A stretch of DNA of 64,000 nucleotides, from contig DASWZV010000081.1 of the NCBI GenBank assembly GCA_036407095.1, positions 428,294-492,293 of the forward strand, in the 5' to 3' direction. The translations under genes were made by a program, and so were the position numbers. Below are positions 17,421-26,280 of the stretch, piece after piece. The notes below the pieces were generated by a model, which had not been told where the DNA came from, ran no database searches, and saw only the letters and a list, made by a program, of their open reading frames with translations. Every line of letters starts with the position of its first letter. Position 1 is the stretch's first letter. This stretch comes from Gp6-AA40 sp036407095 (GTDB taxonomy: Bacteria > Acidobacteriota > Vicinamibacteria > Vicinamibacterales > UBA2999).

Positions 17421-17620
17421 CGATCACGCAGAGATCGCGGGGGTGCAGAGATCGCGGAGAAACAGACAAAAGGAGAAACGGAGGAACGGACGACGAACGG
17501 AGGCTGTTTTCTTCGCCGCGTTACGTAAGCGGGTTGGGGCGCCGGCCGTAGGCCGGTGCATGGGAAGAGAGCCTCCGGTCGACCTCCGTTTCTCCGTGTC
17601 TCCTGTTGATTTTTTTCCGT
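17421..17620. repeat. Long foldback repeat, family P3
   Basis: Begins CGATCACGCAGAGATCGC, like 14791, then a second GCAGAGATCGCGGAGA unit. A further inverted repeat follows: GGAGAAACGGAGG near 17470 pairs with CCTCCGTTTCTCCG near 17585, and GGAGGCT near 17500 with AGCCTCC near 17570. Confidence 0.7.
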
Positions 17621-17629
17621 ACAAGCAAA

Positions 17630-17653
17630 GGGCCGCCTGAAGGCGGCCCCTAC
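17630..17653. repeat. Single P1 palindrome
   Basis: The same GGCCGCCTGAAGGCGGCC core with CCCTAC tail as at 3975-3998, 19 bp beyond the DUF1552 stop of module A. Confidence 0.85.
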
Positions 17654-17672
17654 AGACGACCCGATGTGGGGG

Positions 17673-19004
17673 TCAGAGACTGAGTGTGCCGGTGCTGTGG
17701 CCGATCTGCCGAATGTCGGAACCAGCGAGATCGCCCAACGCAAGCAGCAGGTTCGCGGTCGGTTCCTTCTTCTCCTTCTCGAGCGCGATGTGGCGATTCC
17801 CCTTCAGCCGGCCGTTGGCACCGCCAACGAGAAGCACGGGCGGATTCTGGCGATCGTGTGCGTTGCCGTTGCCCATGCCACTGCCGAAGTAGAGCACCGA
17901 TCGATCGAGCAGCGTGGCGTCGCCGTCGCGCGTCTCGTGCAGCTTGCCGACGAACTCGGAAAGCTTGGCGACGTGATAGGTCGTGAGCTTGGCGTACTTC
18001 GCGATCCCCTCCGGCGTATCACCGTGATGCGACACGGGATGGTGCGGCTCTGGGATACCGATGTGCGCGTAGCTGCGGCCGCTGCCTTCGTGCCCCACCA
18101 TGAACGTGAACACGCGCGAGATGTCGGCCTGGAACGCCAGCAGCATCAGGTTGTAGGTGACCGTCAGGTGATCGTCGATGTTGTCGGGAATGCCGAGCGG
18201 CGCCGCCGCGCCCTCGGGTGTTGCTGCCGCGCGCGCTTCCATGCGACCGAGCTGCTGCTCGACGTCGCGGATGTTGGTCAGGTACTCCTCGAGAATCGCG
18301 TTGTCGGCCGGTCCCAGCTTGCGCTTCATGACGCCGGCTTCCTCGGCGATCGAGTCGAGCAGGCTCTGCTTCCGCCGCATGTTCGCGCGCCGGCGGCCCG
18401 CCGATCCGGTCTCGCCGAAGATGCGCTCGTAGGTGACGCGCGGGTTGATCGCCACCGGCAGCGGGCTCTTGTCGTCGCGCCAGGAGATCGCGTTGAAGAA
18501 CACGCACGGATAGCCGTCGCACGCGCCCGCGGATGTGCCCATGTCCTCGGTGCCGACCTCGAGCGATCGCAGCGGCGTGTCTTCAGCCACTGCGTCGGCG
18601 ATGTACTGGTCGATGCTCTTCTTCGACTGGACGACGAACTTGGCCATGACGGTGACCGGTCCGGTGCCGTTGAGCCATGCCGCGCTCGCGCCCATGTGTA
18701 CGCCGCCCATGTCGGGATTGCCGTCGGGCGCTTTCATCCCGCTGATCGTGACGAGGTGACTGCGATAGGGCTCGAGCGGCGACATGATCTGCTTGAACTC
18801 GAACTCGCTGCCTGCCGTGTCCGGGTGCCAGAGTTGCGGGTAGATCCCGTTCGGGATGTAGATCGCCCCGAAGCGGAACGGCCGCTTCACGGCCTGAGCC
18901 GAGAGTGCCGGAACCATCGCGTCGAGGAATGGCATCGCGAGCATCGCGCCGAACGTGCCGCGCAGGAACGTCCGTCGCGGCAGGTGCTTCTTGGTGATGA
19001 ACAT
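17673..19004 (-). CDS. DUF1552 protein, module A
   Basis: A 443-residue Tat-exported protein of unknown function. The N-terminus KKHLPRRTFLRGTFGAMLA has the twin-arginine motif. Characteristic DUF1552 blocks: FGAIYIPNGIYPQLWHPD, GGVHMGASAAWLNG, EVGTEDMG, MVGHEGSGRS and HHPVSHHGDTPEG, and near the end LLDRSVLYFGSGMGNGNAHD followed by VLLVGGANGRLKG. The last block resembles the end of DUF1501 or sulfatase-like folds, so a relationship to the alkaline-phosphatase superfamily is possible (inference). It lies 16 bp after the DUF1592 gene and is the last gene of module A (ankyrin, DUF1592, DUF1552). Confidence 0.9.
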   Translation of the reverse strand: MFITKKHLPRRTFLRGTFGAMLAMPFLDAMVPALSAQAVKRPFRFGAIYIPNGIYPQLWHPDTAGSEFEFKQIMSPLEPYRSHLVTISGMKAPDGNPDMGGVHMGASAAWLNGTGPVTVMAKFVVQSKKSIDQYIADAVAEDTPLRSLEVGTEDMGTSAGACDGYPCVFFNAISWRDDKSPLPVAINPRVTYERIFGETGSAGRRRANMRRKQSLLDSIAEEAGVMKRKLGPADNAILEEYLTNIRDVEQQLGRMEARAAATPEGAAAPLGIPDNIDDHLTVTYNLMLLAFQADISRVFTFMVGHEGSGRSYAHIGIPEPHHPVSHHGDTPEGIAKYAKLTTYHVAKLSEFVGKLHETRDGDATLLDRSVLYFGSGMGNGNAHDRQNPPVLLVGGANGRLKGNRHIALEKEKKEPTANLLLALGDLAGSDIRQIGHSTGTLSL

Positions 19005-19020
19005 CCCGCTACCTACTCCT

Positions 19021-21570
19021 TTAGCGCTTCAGCCCAGGGGCTTCGGCCGCAGCAGCCCGGCTCGTCACAGGCGCTTTACCAGTATCGGTTAGTTTCGTTC
19101 GCATCTGGAACGGTTCGCTCTTCACGATCCCCAACAGCAGCGACTGCACTGCGTAGTTCTGCGCAGCCGCGTTCCGGACCACACTCCGCACGACCGGCAT
19201 GTCGACCGGCTCGAGACCGCGGCCGAGTGCGTAGATCAACAGCTTCTCTGTCATGGTCCCGGCAAACACATCCGGCCTCGACAGGATCGCTTTCCGCAGC
19301 GCGATCGGTCCATCCACCTTGGTGCCGTCGGAGAGCACGCCGCCCGTATCGATCGCGAGCCCCTCACGCGTGGTGGTTCGCCACTGCCCGACCGCGTCGA
19401 AGTTCTCGAGTGCGAAGCCGACCGGATCGATATTGCGATGACATGAGCCGCACACCGGATTGGCGCGATGGCGTTCGAGCTGCTGCCGCACGGTCGACGG
19501 CTTGTCCTTCGTCGCGCTCTCTTCGAGATCGGGCACGACCGCCGGCGGGGGAAGCGGCGGAGTGTTCAGCAGGTTCGAGATGATGTACTTCCCGCGCAGC
19601 ACCGGCGAGGTACGCGTGGCGACAGCGGTCATCGCCAGGATGCTGCCCTGCCCCAGCAGACCGCGCCGATTCGGGTCGGTCACCTGCACGCGCCGGAAAT
19701 GCGAACCGTACACGTCGGGGATGCCATAGTGCTTCGCGAGCCGCTCGTTGAGGAAGGTGTAGTCGGCATCGAGCAGACTGAGCACGCTGCGATTCTCACG
19801 GACGATGCTCGCGAAGAAGAGCTCGGTTTCGTGGCGCAGCGCCTGGCGCACGTTGTCATCGAAGTCGGGGAACAACAACACGTCCGGCGTCACCTTGTCC
19901 AGGTTGCGAAGCTGCAGCCACTGGCCGGTGAAGGAGGCCATGAACGCATCGGCGCGAGGGTCGCCGATCATGCGCTTCGCCTGCGCCTCGAGCACACCTG
20001 GCGCACGCAGTCGACCCGCGATCCCCAGGTTGAGCAGTTCATCGTCGGGGATGCTGCTCCACAGGAAGAACGAGAGGCGGCTCGCCAGCTCGAGGTCGCT
20101 GACCCTATGGGCTGCACTCGAGGGCAGCGCCGCCGGATCGTCCTCCGAGCGGAACAGGAACGATGGGCTCGTGAGAATCCGGGCGAGGCCGGCGCGAATG
20201 CCGGCATTGAAATCGCCGCCGGCCTTGCGTTCGTCGTTGTAGAGCGCGATAGGTGCATCGATATCGATCTTGGTGACCGGCCGCCGGAACGCGCGGCGGG
20301 CGACGGTCGAAAAGATTTGTGAAGCGCAGGGCGTTTCCTGCGCGGTCGTTTTCGGGGTGCAGACGAAGAGACGCTTGCGCGACTCGGTGTCGCTCACGCT
20401 CGGCGTGCCGTACGGGCCCTCGATGATCGCATTGCGAAGGCGCGGCAAGCCGGACGGATTGTGCGCCTCCTGCGTTGCCCGCAGCGACGGCTGCCACATG
20501 TCCTGCGACAGCGTCGGTCGCTCGACGAACGTGAAGCCGACCTCGTGAAGACCAGCGGTCACCTTGATGCGCGGCGACATCATCCGCTTGTCGAACTCTT
20601 CGCGCGCCACCGGCTTGTTCTCGATCGCACGGTCGTGATCCTCTTTGCCGCCGATTGGCGCGGAGAAGACGCGCTTGCCGTCGATTGTCACGATGAACTG
20701 ATGCGGCGTCTCCTGTCCTTCGACGCCGGAGAGCCCTTCGGCGACCGTCTTCAAGAGTCGTCCCGAAAAGACGTATTCGCCGTCGGCCGCGAACGGATGG
20801 CGGACCAGGATGCCTCCGCGCGTACCAAGCGGCAGGCCTTCGACATGCTGGTTCTGCGTGACAACCGTGCTGATCGTGTAGGTCGCAGTGCCCGGCTCCG
20901 CGGTTGCATCGCCGACAGCGAGCTCCGCGATCCGCAATCCCGCGGACAGATACCGCTCGAGCAGCAGCGGCGATGTGTTCAGCGCCGTCGCGATGTTGTC
21001 GAAGCCGAACTCGCCGCCATCGCTTGGCAAGAGGTCAGTGACGTCGACGGTCACGCCGACGAGATCGCGAACGGCGTTCGCATACTCGGTCCGGTTCAGG
21101 CGGTGCAGGACATACGTGCCCGGGTTCTTCTTGTGCGCGGCTGAAGCGTCAAGCGTCGCGATCAGAGACGATCGGAACTTCGCCAGCTCCGCGGCGCCTG
21201 GAGTCGGCGCGCCCTGCGGCGGCATCGCGCCCACACCGAGCTTCTTCACGACACGCTCCCACGTCCTCGCGTCGGCGCCGGGATCGGCGAAGTTGGCGGC
21301 GTCGAGCGCGAGCGGCGCGCCGGCGGGAAGCGGATTGCGCGTGTTGTGACAGCCGACGCAGTACTTCGCGACCATCCCTTGGTAAGCGACGGGTGAATCG
21401 ATCGACTGTGCGTCCGACTTCGCCGACGGCAAAGCCGTCGGCTTCGTCGAGACAGGCTCCGCCGCGGTCTTCGGTTTCGACGGAGCCTGCCCAGTTCCTA
21501 CCTGCTGAGCAGCCGTCGAGATAATCGCCGCGACAAAGAACGTCGCTGCTACGAACAACCCCTTCCTCAC
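19021..21570 (-). CDS. DUF1592-family multidomain protein with two CxxCH motifs, module A
   Basis: 849 residues, starting at a GTG that overlaps the ankyrin stop (GTGA). Signal peptide at residues 1-21. An N-terminal cytochrome-like motif CVGCHN is at 71-76. The block order is that of the DUF1587, DUF1595, DUF1592, DUF1588, DUF1585 family: VLHRLNRTEYANAVRDLVGV, then LARRAFRRP-like VARRAFRRPVTKID, LELASRLSFFLWSSIPDDEL, TDPNRRGLLGQGSILAMTAV, CGSCHRNIDPVGFALENFD and the C-terminal LLIYALGRGLEPVDMP. The function is unknown. Two conserved CxxCH sites suggest c-type heme binding in the periplasm. Residues about 36-53 are encoded by a palindromic insert at 21413-21464. Confidence 0.9.
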   Translation of the reverse strand: MRKGLFVAATFFVAAIISTAAQQVGTGQAPSKPKTAAEPVSTKPTALPSAKSDAQSIDSPVAYQGMVAKYCVGCHNTRNPLPAGAPLALDAANFADPGADARTWERVVKKLGVGAMPPQGAPTPGAAELAKFRSSLIATLDASAAHKKNPGTYVLHRLNRTEYANAVRDLVGVTVDVTDLLPSDGGEFGFDNIATALNTSPLLLERYLSAGLRIAELAVGDATAEPGTATYTISTVVTQNQHVEGLPLGTRGGILVRHPFAADGEYVFSGRLLKTVAEGLSGVEGQETPHQFIVTIDGKRVFSAPIGGKEDHDRAIENKPVAREEFDKRMMSPRIKVTAGLHEVGFTFVERPTLSQDMWQPSLRATQEAHNPSGLPRLRNAIIEGPYGTPSVSDTESRKRLFVCTPKTTAQETPCASQIFSTVARRAFRRPVTKIDIDAPIALYNDERKAGGDFNAGIRAGLARILTSPSFLFRSEDDPAALPSSAAHRVSDLELASRLSFFLWSSIPDDELLNLGIAGRLRAPGVLEAQAKRMIGDPRADAFMASFTGQWLQLRNLDKVTPDVLLFPDFDDNVRQALRHETELFFASIVRENRSVLSLLDADYTFLNERLAKHYGIPDVYGSHFRRVQVTDPNRRGLLGQGSILAMTAVATRTSPVLRGKYIISNLLNTPPLPPPAVVPDLEESATKDKPSTVRQQLERHRANPVCGSCHRNIDPVGFALENFDAVGQWRTTTREGLAIDTGGVLSDGTKVDGPIALRKAILSRPDVFAGTMTEKLLIYALGRGLEPVDMPVVRSVVRNAAAQNYAVQSLLLGIVKSEPFQMRTKLTDTGKAPVTSRAAAAEAPGLKR
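21413..21464. repeat. In-frame palindromic element, family P5, in DUF1592 gene A
   Basis: TCCGACTTCG, then GACGGCAAAGCCGTC, then GGCTTCGTCGAGACAGG; related in both flanks to 34257-34298 and to the tandem copies at 61426-61492. It encodes part of the Ser/Thr/Lys-rich linker between signal peptide and the first CxxCH. Confidence 0.65.
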
Positions 21571-23207
21571 TGCGCGCCCTCTGCGGGTGTGGATGCGGGG
21601 GCGGGCGGGAGGCCCATCAACTCGCGCAGCAGCTTCGCGACGTCCTGCTGCGACGCGCCGCGTCCGCGACCTCTCCCGCCGCCGCCCGGAGGCGGACCGC
21701 CGGCGCGCCCCTGCGGGGCGGGCTGCTTGCCTTCGGCGACGTCGAGCGCGGTGAACCCTTCGGTGTTCTTCTGATTGAAATCGACCTTCGCCTTCGCCAA
21801 CGCGCGAATCATCTCGAGGTTGCGAAGGCGCACAACCTGATGAAGAAGCGGCGCACCGTCAGGTCCCTTCGCGTTCGGATTCGCACCCGACGTGAGCAGC
21901 AGCGCAAACGCGTCTTCGGGCTTGCGGCTCCCCGGCTCGCGATAGGGAGCTGGGCCGTCGCGGATGTAGGCCGGACCTCCGGTCATCGCCGGTCCGCGTC
22001 CTCCGGTCATCACAATCATCGCGGCGGTGCGGCCCGCGTTGGGGTTGCCCCGCCCGCGACCTTCCGCAGGCTGATCGCCGTCTTTCTCCGTGCTTGCGGC
22101 CTTCATCACTGCAGGTGATTGCTCGAGCGACGCGCCGTGCGCGATGAGGAGCTTCAACGCTTCGACGTCGGCGGCGATCGCCGCGCGGAGGAACGGCGTG
22201 TTGTCGAATCGATCGGTGTTCGGCATCGACGTGGAATGGAGCTGTCCGGTGAAGGTCTTGTTCGGATCGGCGCCGCGCTCCAGCAGGATGCCCACGAGAT
22301 CGAGCGCAGTCGTCGTGTTCTGGTGATTCGGACGACGACGCGATCCGTCGAACGCGAACTGATCGGTCGTTCCGTCGCGCATCTCGACAGCCAGATACAG
22401 CGCGCCCTCGTTGGCATCGGTGCCGAGATCGATGAGCGTCTTCGCGAGGTCGAACCAGTCGTTGTACATCGCCACCATGAGCGCCGACGCACCGTCGCCG
22501 TTCTTCAGATTCACGTTCGCGCCGCCGGCGACGAGCCGCTTGACCATCGCCTCGTCCCCATGTCGGGCCGCAAACATCAACGCCGTGAAGCCGCCGCTCG
22601 GATGGTCGGAGTTGTGACGTTCGGTCAGCGTGGTGACATGGGCCTGACGGTTGACGTCGGCGCCTGCTTCGATCAGCACGTCGGCGACGTCGATGTGTCC
22701 CTCTGCCGCTGCCCACATCAGCGCCGTTGTGTTCTGGACCGTTTCAGCGGCGTTCACGTTGGCGCCGCGAGCGAGGAGCGCGCGCACAGCTGGCACGCTT
22801 CCCGATCGCGCCGCCGCCATCAGCGGCGTCTCGCCCTCGGGATGGGCGCGCGAAGCGCTCGCACCTGCCTTCAGCAGCAGATCGACCATCGCCGCGTCGC
22901 CAATGCGGCTGGCGTGCAGCAGCGGCGTGATGCCAAAGTCGTTCGGAGTATCGACCGTCGCCTTCGCGGCGATCAGGATGCTCGCCATCTCGCGAGAGGA
23001 GTTGCTCGCGGCCCAAAGCAGCGGCGTCGATCCGTCGCCCGATCGGGCATTGATGTCGACGCCCGATCTCACCAGGGCCCGGACTGCCTGCACATCGCCC
23101 GCCCGCAACGCCTTGATCAGCGGACTGTCGCCGGCTGCACCGGCGATCGCGACGAACATCGCAGCCCCGACCAAAGACGCCCCACACGCCTTCAGGATGC
23201 GACCCAT
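21567..23207 (-). CDS. Secreted ankyrin-repeat protein, module A
   Basis: 546 residues; AGGAG precedes the ATG at 23207. A signal peptide (ASLVGAAMFVAIAGAAG) sends it out of the cytoplasm. From residue 28 there are about nine ankyrin units (for example DGSTPLLWAASNSSREMASI, FGITPLLHASRIGDAAMVDL, EGETPLMAAARSGSVPAVRA). They are interrupted by a non-ankyrin block HNSDHPSGG, and later by a glycine-rich region GRGRGNPNAGRTAAM and PGGGGRGRGRG. The same order of units is seen in the ankyrin genes at 29860 and 46263, so the three are paralogues. It is the first gene of module A, with its stop overlapping the DUF1592 start. A 25-bp repeat array lies upstream. Confidence 0.88.
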   Translation of the reverse strand: MGRILKACGASLVGAAMFVAIAGAAGDSPLIKALRAGDVQAVRALVRSGVDINARSGDGSTPLLWAASNSSREMASILIAAKATVDTPNDFGITPLLHASRIGDAAMVDLLLKAGASASRAHPEGETPLMAAARSGSVPAVRALLARGANVNAAETVQNTTALMWAAAEGHIDVADVLIEAGADVNRQAHVTTLTERHNSDHPSGGFTALMFAARHGDEAMVKRLVAGGANVNLKNGDGASALMVAMYNDWFDLAKTLIDLGTDANEGALYLAVEMRDGTTDQFAFDGSRRRPNHQNTTTALDLVGILLERGADPNKTFTGQLHSTSMPNTDRFDNTPFLRAAIAADVEALKLLIAHGASLEQSPAVMKAASTEKDGDQPAEGRGRGNPNAGRTAAMIVMTGGRGPAMTGGPAYIRDGPAPYREPGSRKPEDAFALLLTSGANPNAKGPDGAPLLHQVVRLRNLEMIRALAKAKVDFNQKNTEGFTALDVAEGKQPAPQGRAGGPPPGGGGRGRGRGASQQDVAKLLRELMGLPPAPASTPAEGAQ

Positions 23208-23810
23208 CCAGTCACTCCTTCTGTAGTGCCCAAGATCCTAACGTATCGATCATTGTCGCCGGGCTGGAAAGAGGCTGCATTCGCATCCCGAAATCGGGTA
23301 ATACGCTCCCTCTGACGCTTGTCGGTGCGATCCTGGCTGACACGGGTCGGTGCGATCCCGGCTGGCATGGGTCGGTGCAATCCCGGCTAACGCGTGTCGG
23401 TGCGAACCTGCTACTGCTCGTCAGGGCAGACTTCCACTTATCCGTAGGGCCGGCGCCGTGGGCTGCGCACACTCCGCCAAACGACGAGGGTGTGGCTACG
23501 GCGGAGCGACTGTTCGCGCCGCGACACGCGATTAGAAGTAAAACGGCTCGGGAGCGCTCTTATCGGCGGCGGCGGTGATTCGCCACTGACGCACCGGATA
23601 GCTCGTTATCGACACGATTGTTCACGGTCGCGCGGATCAGGATCAGCCGCCGCCGTCATCGACAGCACACCGCGGACGAGCCGTTTTTCCGCGGCGTCGA
23701 ACCGGAGCGAGGCCGCAGCCGCACCGTCGTCGTTTGGCGCACGTGCGGTCGGCGGCGGATCCGTCGCGAGGCCGCCGGTGAGGCGACTCTACGAACGGGC
23801 CGACGAAGCT
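23208..23810. other. Intergenic region with repeat array, no supported gene
   Basis: This 603-bp gap lies between the ankyrin start and the amidohydrolase stop. It holds the four-unit 25-bp array at 23321-23407 and the promoter side of module A. The remaining 23410-23810 is GC-rich with only short frames; one minus-strand frame of about 59 codons ends near 23610 but has no start, Shine-Dalgarno or recognisable motif. It could be a decayed gene end. Confidence 0.5.
23321..23407. repeat. 25-bp tandem repeat array, family P6, four units
   Basis: GTCGGTGCGA or its close variants start at 23321, 23346, 23371 and 23396, an exact 25-bp period. Units read GTCGGTGCGATCC followed by (T/C)GGCTGACACGG-like sequence with a few substitutions. 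The same core forms the larger two-orientation array at 45966-46281. Confidence 0.9.
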
Positions 23811-25007
23811 CTAGGTCGTCGCCTCGATTCTCTTTCCCGCCAGTACTGCCCCACTAGGAAACAACCGCTGGCGCCCGGTGATCGTGCCCTTGTAGTTGTC
23901 GAGGAATTCGAAGGTGCCTTCGCGCAGTTCGAGCAGCGCGACATCGGCCGGCGCGCCCTTCTTCAGCGTGCCCCGATCCTTGAACACCGGAAAGACGCGC
24001 GATGGATTGATGGTCGCGCGCGCGATCGCGTCGCTGACGCTCATGCCGTACCCGAGCAGCTTCGACATGCAGTTCGGCAGATCGACCACGCCGCTGGTCT
24101 TGCTGGTCGTGTTCCAGTCGGTCGAGAACGTATCGGGCCAGAAGCCAGCCTTGATGATCGCGCCGATGGTGTCCCACCGCATGTGTCCAGTGACGCCGTT
24201 GCCGACGTCGAACCACACGCCACGCTTCCGCGCGGCCAGTACCTCTGGAAGGATGCGTCCGCTGTCGTCGACGATCGCGTTGGGCGGCGGCGCGAACAGA
24301 TGCGTGACGATGTCGCCCTTCTTCAGCAGATCGACCAGCTTGCCCAACGGCGACATCGTCTGCCCCATGTGGATCATCAGAGGGAGGTTGAACGACGAGG
24401 CCACCTCCTGGGCGCGACGGAGCACTTCGAGGTCATTGGCGCCTGCTACCTCGCGCGACAGCCGCGCCTTGACGCCGACGATGAAGTCTCGATTCATGGC
24501 GATGGCGTTCCTGGCGGCGTTCACGTCGGCGCGAGCCAGATCCATCGTGTCGCCGTCGGTCAGGATGCCCGCGCGGCCGATGTTGATGAGCACGCGGCCA
24601 GGCTGCACCGACGCGCGGGCGACGGCAACGACGTCGGTCACCTTGTCGGCACCCTGCGACCCGGCGTCGATCCACCCGGTGACGCCGTCGCGCAGAATCA
24701 TTGGAGGCCCATCCGCCGACCGGCCCGCGTGTGTGTGGATGTCGATCAATCCTGGGACGACGAGCTTGCCGTGAGCATCGATCGTCTCGACAGCGTCAGC
24801 CTTGATGCTCGGCGCGACCAGCGCAATGCGGCCGCCGGCGATCGCTACATCACGCGCGGCATCGAGCCGCGCCGACGGATCAATGACCCGTCCGCCCCGA
24901 ATGATCACATCGTATGGCTTCGCCTGTGCGACCAGGGCGTCGGGGAATCGCGTGAATGCCACCGCGCCGGCAACGGTGGCCGACACGAACTGACGTCGGT
25001 TCATCAT
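23811..25007 (-). CDS. Exported amidohydrolase/deacetylase-family metallohydrolase
   Basis: 398 residues. The N-terminus NRRQFVSATVAGAVAFTRFP is a Tat-like signal. The amidohydrolase barrel shows VVPGLIDIHTHAG (HxH metal pair), a Lys in FIVGVKARLSREVAG equivalent to the carboxylated lysine bridge, NLPLMIHMGQT and DIVTHLFAPPP (two His ligands), and the metal Asp in TFSTDWNTTS. The last strand APADVALLELREG is typical. The domain pattern is that of the deacetylase or selenocysteine-transferase-like subgroup (dihydroorotase clan), whose members cleave N-acetyl or N-carbamoyl compounds; the substrate is unknown. It is transcribed away from the dehydrogenase gene at 25089. Confidence 0.85.
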   Translation of the reverse strand: MMNRRQFVSATVAGAVAFTRFPDALVAQAKPYDVIIRGGRVIDPSARLDAARDVAIAGGRIALVAPSIKADAVETIDAHGKLVVPGLIDIHTHAGRSADGPPMILRDGVTGWIDAGSQGADKVTDVVAVARASVQPGRVLINIGRAGILTDGDTMDLARADVNAARNAIAMNRDFIVGVKARLSREVAGANDLEVLRRAQEVASSFNLPLMIHMGQTMSPLGKLVDLLKKGDIVTHLFAPPPNAIVDDSGRILPEVLAARKRGVWFDVGNGVTGHMRWDTIGAIIKAGFWPDTFSTDWNTTSKTSGVVDLPNCMSKLLGYGMSVSDAIARATINPSRVFPVFKDRGTLKKGAPADVALLELREGTFEFLDNYKGTITGRQRLFPSGAVLAGKRIEATT

Positions 25008-25022
25008 GCCCAGATGATACGC

Positions 25023-25053
25023 AGGAATCAGGAATCAGGAATCAGGAATCAGG
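25023..25053. repeat. 7-bp tandem repeat (AGGAATC)
   Basis: Four perfect AGGAATC units, 16 bp upstream of the divergent amidohydrolase start and 36 bp before the dehydrogenase start. A simple-sequence tract in a divergent promoter region. Confidence 0.85.
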
Positions 25054-25088
25054 CGCCGTAGGATACTCGTGGGCTGAGGGATCAGTAG

Positions 25089-25955
25089 ATGGCGATCGCA
25101 GTCGGTTTTGTCGGCCTGGGCACGATGGGCACGCCGATGGCCCGCAACCTGTTGGCGGGCGGGTATGCCGTGACGGTGTGGTCACGGCGTTCGGACGCAA
25201 TGGCGCCGCTCGTGAACGCAGGTGCCGCCGCCGGCGAGTCTCCCGCCGACGTTGCCGTAAAAAGCGACGTCATAGTGACAATGGTCACCGACACCAAGGC
25301 GGTGGAAGAGGTCGTCCTGGGCGAGAACGGAATCGCTCGCGCCGCGCGGGCAGGATCGATCGTCATCGATCACAGCACCATCGATCCCAACGGCGCGCGG
25401 CGGATCGCCGGCGAGCTTGCGAGCCGGGGGGTCGAGATGCTCGATGCGCCCGTGTCGGGCGGCAGCATCGCCGCCGAGGCGGCAACGCTGGTGACGATGG
25501 TCGGCGGGTCGAAGGGCGCACTCGAGCGAGTCACTCCAGTGTTGTCGTGCTATGCGAAGAGCATCGTCTACATCGGCCCGAGCGGCGCTGGCCAGGTCGC
25601 CAAGGCCTGCAATCAAATCTGCGTGGTCGTCAACATGCTGGGAGCGGCCGAGGCACTGCTGCTCGCCGAGCGCGCAGGCGTCGATCCGAAGACGGTGAAG
25701 GACGCGCTGATGGCTGGCTTCGCGGCGAGTCGCATGCTGGAACTGCAGGCGCCGAAAATGATCGCGCGCGATTTCACGGGGAAGATCGAATCGCGGCTGC
25801 ACCACAAGGACATCCACATCGCCCTCGGCATGGCGCGCGCGCTGGGAATCGAACTGCCGGCGAGCGGTGCAGCCGCTGACGTGCTCGACACGCTACAACA
25901 GCGCGGCGGCGCCCGTCAGGATTCGGCAGCGATCATCAGCGTGCTGGATCGCTGA
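25089..25955 (+). CDS. NAD(P)-dependent beta-hydroxyacid dehydrogenase (tartronate semialdehyde reductase-like)
   Basis: 288 residues, close to the family length of about 290-300. The N-terminal Rossmann motif GFVGLGTMGTPMARNLL, the substrate motif DAPVSGGSIAAEAATL and the catalytic-Lys motif GPSGAGQVAKACNQ are all present and in order. A C-terminal helix pair with HKDIHIALGMARALGIELP completes the fold. The enzyme would oxidise or reduce 3-hydroxyacids such as 2-hydroxy-3-oxopropionate or 3-hydroxyisobutyrate; subgroup identity needs a tree. GAGGGATCAGTAG precedes the ATG. A large foldback follows the stop. Confidence 0.88.
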   Translation: MAIAVGFVGLGTMGTPMARNLLAGGYAVTVWSRRSDAMAPLVNAGAAAGESPADVAVKSDVIVTMVTDTKAVEEVVLGENGIARAARAGSIVIDHSTIDPNGARRIAGELASRGVEMLDAPVSGGSIAAEAATLVTMVGGSKGALERVTPVLSCYAKSIVYIGPSGAGQVAKACNQICVVVNMLGAAEALLLAERAGVDPKTVKDALMAGFAASRMLELQAPKMIARDFTGKIESRLHHKDIHIALGMARALGIELPASGAAADVLDTLQQRGGARQDSAAIISVLDR

Positions 25956-25997
25956 AGGCTTCGCAGGGAAGCTCTTTACGCTCGACTCCGATTGCGC

Positions 25998-26258
25998 CAA
26001 CCCGGTTGACGCATCCTTCCGCGCGGCGATCCGCTCGCCGGCCAATACCGGGGTCCCCGCCGCGCACGCTTGCGCGGTGGGGTGGAGTGGCATCTCCGGC
26101 GTGTGCGCTTCCGCTGTCTCGCGGCTCCCCCGTCGCAAGAGCCCCTTGCGACGGGGGAGCCGCGAGGGATCGTGAGGCACACGCCGGAGAGCCCGTTGGC
26201 CGGCAAGCGGATCGCGGCACGGAGGAATGCGTCAGCCAGTCGGGTGCTGGTCGGTGCC
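25998..26258. repeat. Large foldback element, family P7, copy 1
   Basis: The two halves are imperfect reverse complements centred near 26146. Pairs include TTGACGCATCCTTCCGCGC with the right-arm GGAGGAATGCGTCAGCC region, GATCCGCTCGCCGGCC with GGCCGGCAAGCGGATC, CTCCGGCGTGTGC with GCACACGCCGGAG, and GCGGCTCCCCCGTCGCAAG with CTTGCGACGGGGGAGCCGC. The right arm (26182-26258) is nearly identical to 54476-54551. Confidence 0.85.
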
Positions 26259-26280
26259 ATCGTAAGTGATTCCTTCTCCA

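Larger units (their letters stand above)
17344..17672. other. Intergenic region filled by repeats
   Basis: This 329-bp gap between module A and the cytochrome gene carries no credible gene. It contains the P3 foldback (17421-17620) and a P1 palindrome (17630-17653). The short reading frames present translate into repeat-type peptides. Confidence 0.65.

Noticed and set aside
17664..19583. Plus-strand frame of 639 codons across DUF1552 A and the end of DUF1592 A
   Set aside because: It spans two real genes on the other strand and has no recognisable domain or start signal.
23410..23810. Minus-strand frame of about 59 codons as a possible small gene
   Set aside because: No start codon with a ribosome site and no motif; at best a remnant.
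23490..25061. Plus-strand frame of 523 codons over the amidohydrolase
   Set aside because: Antisense shadow; the amidohydrolase metal motifs are on the minus strand.
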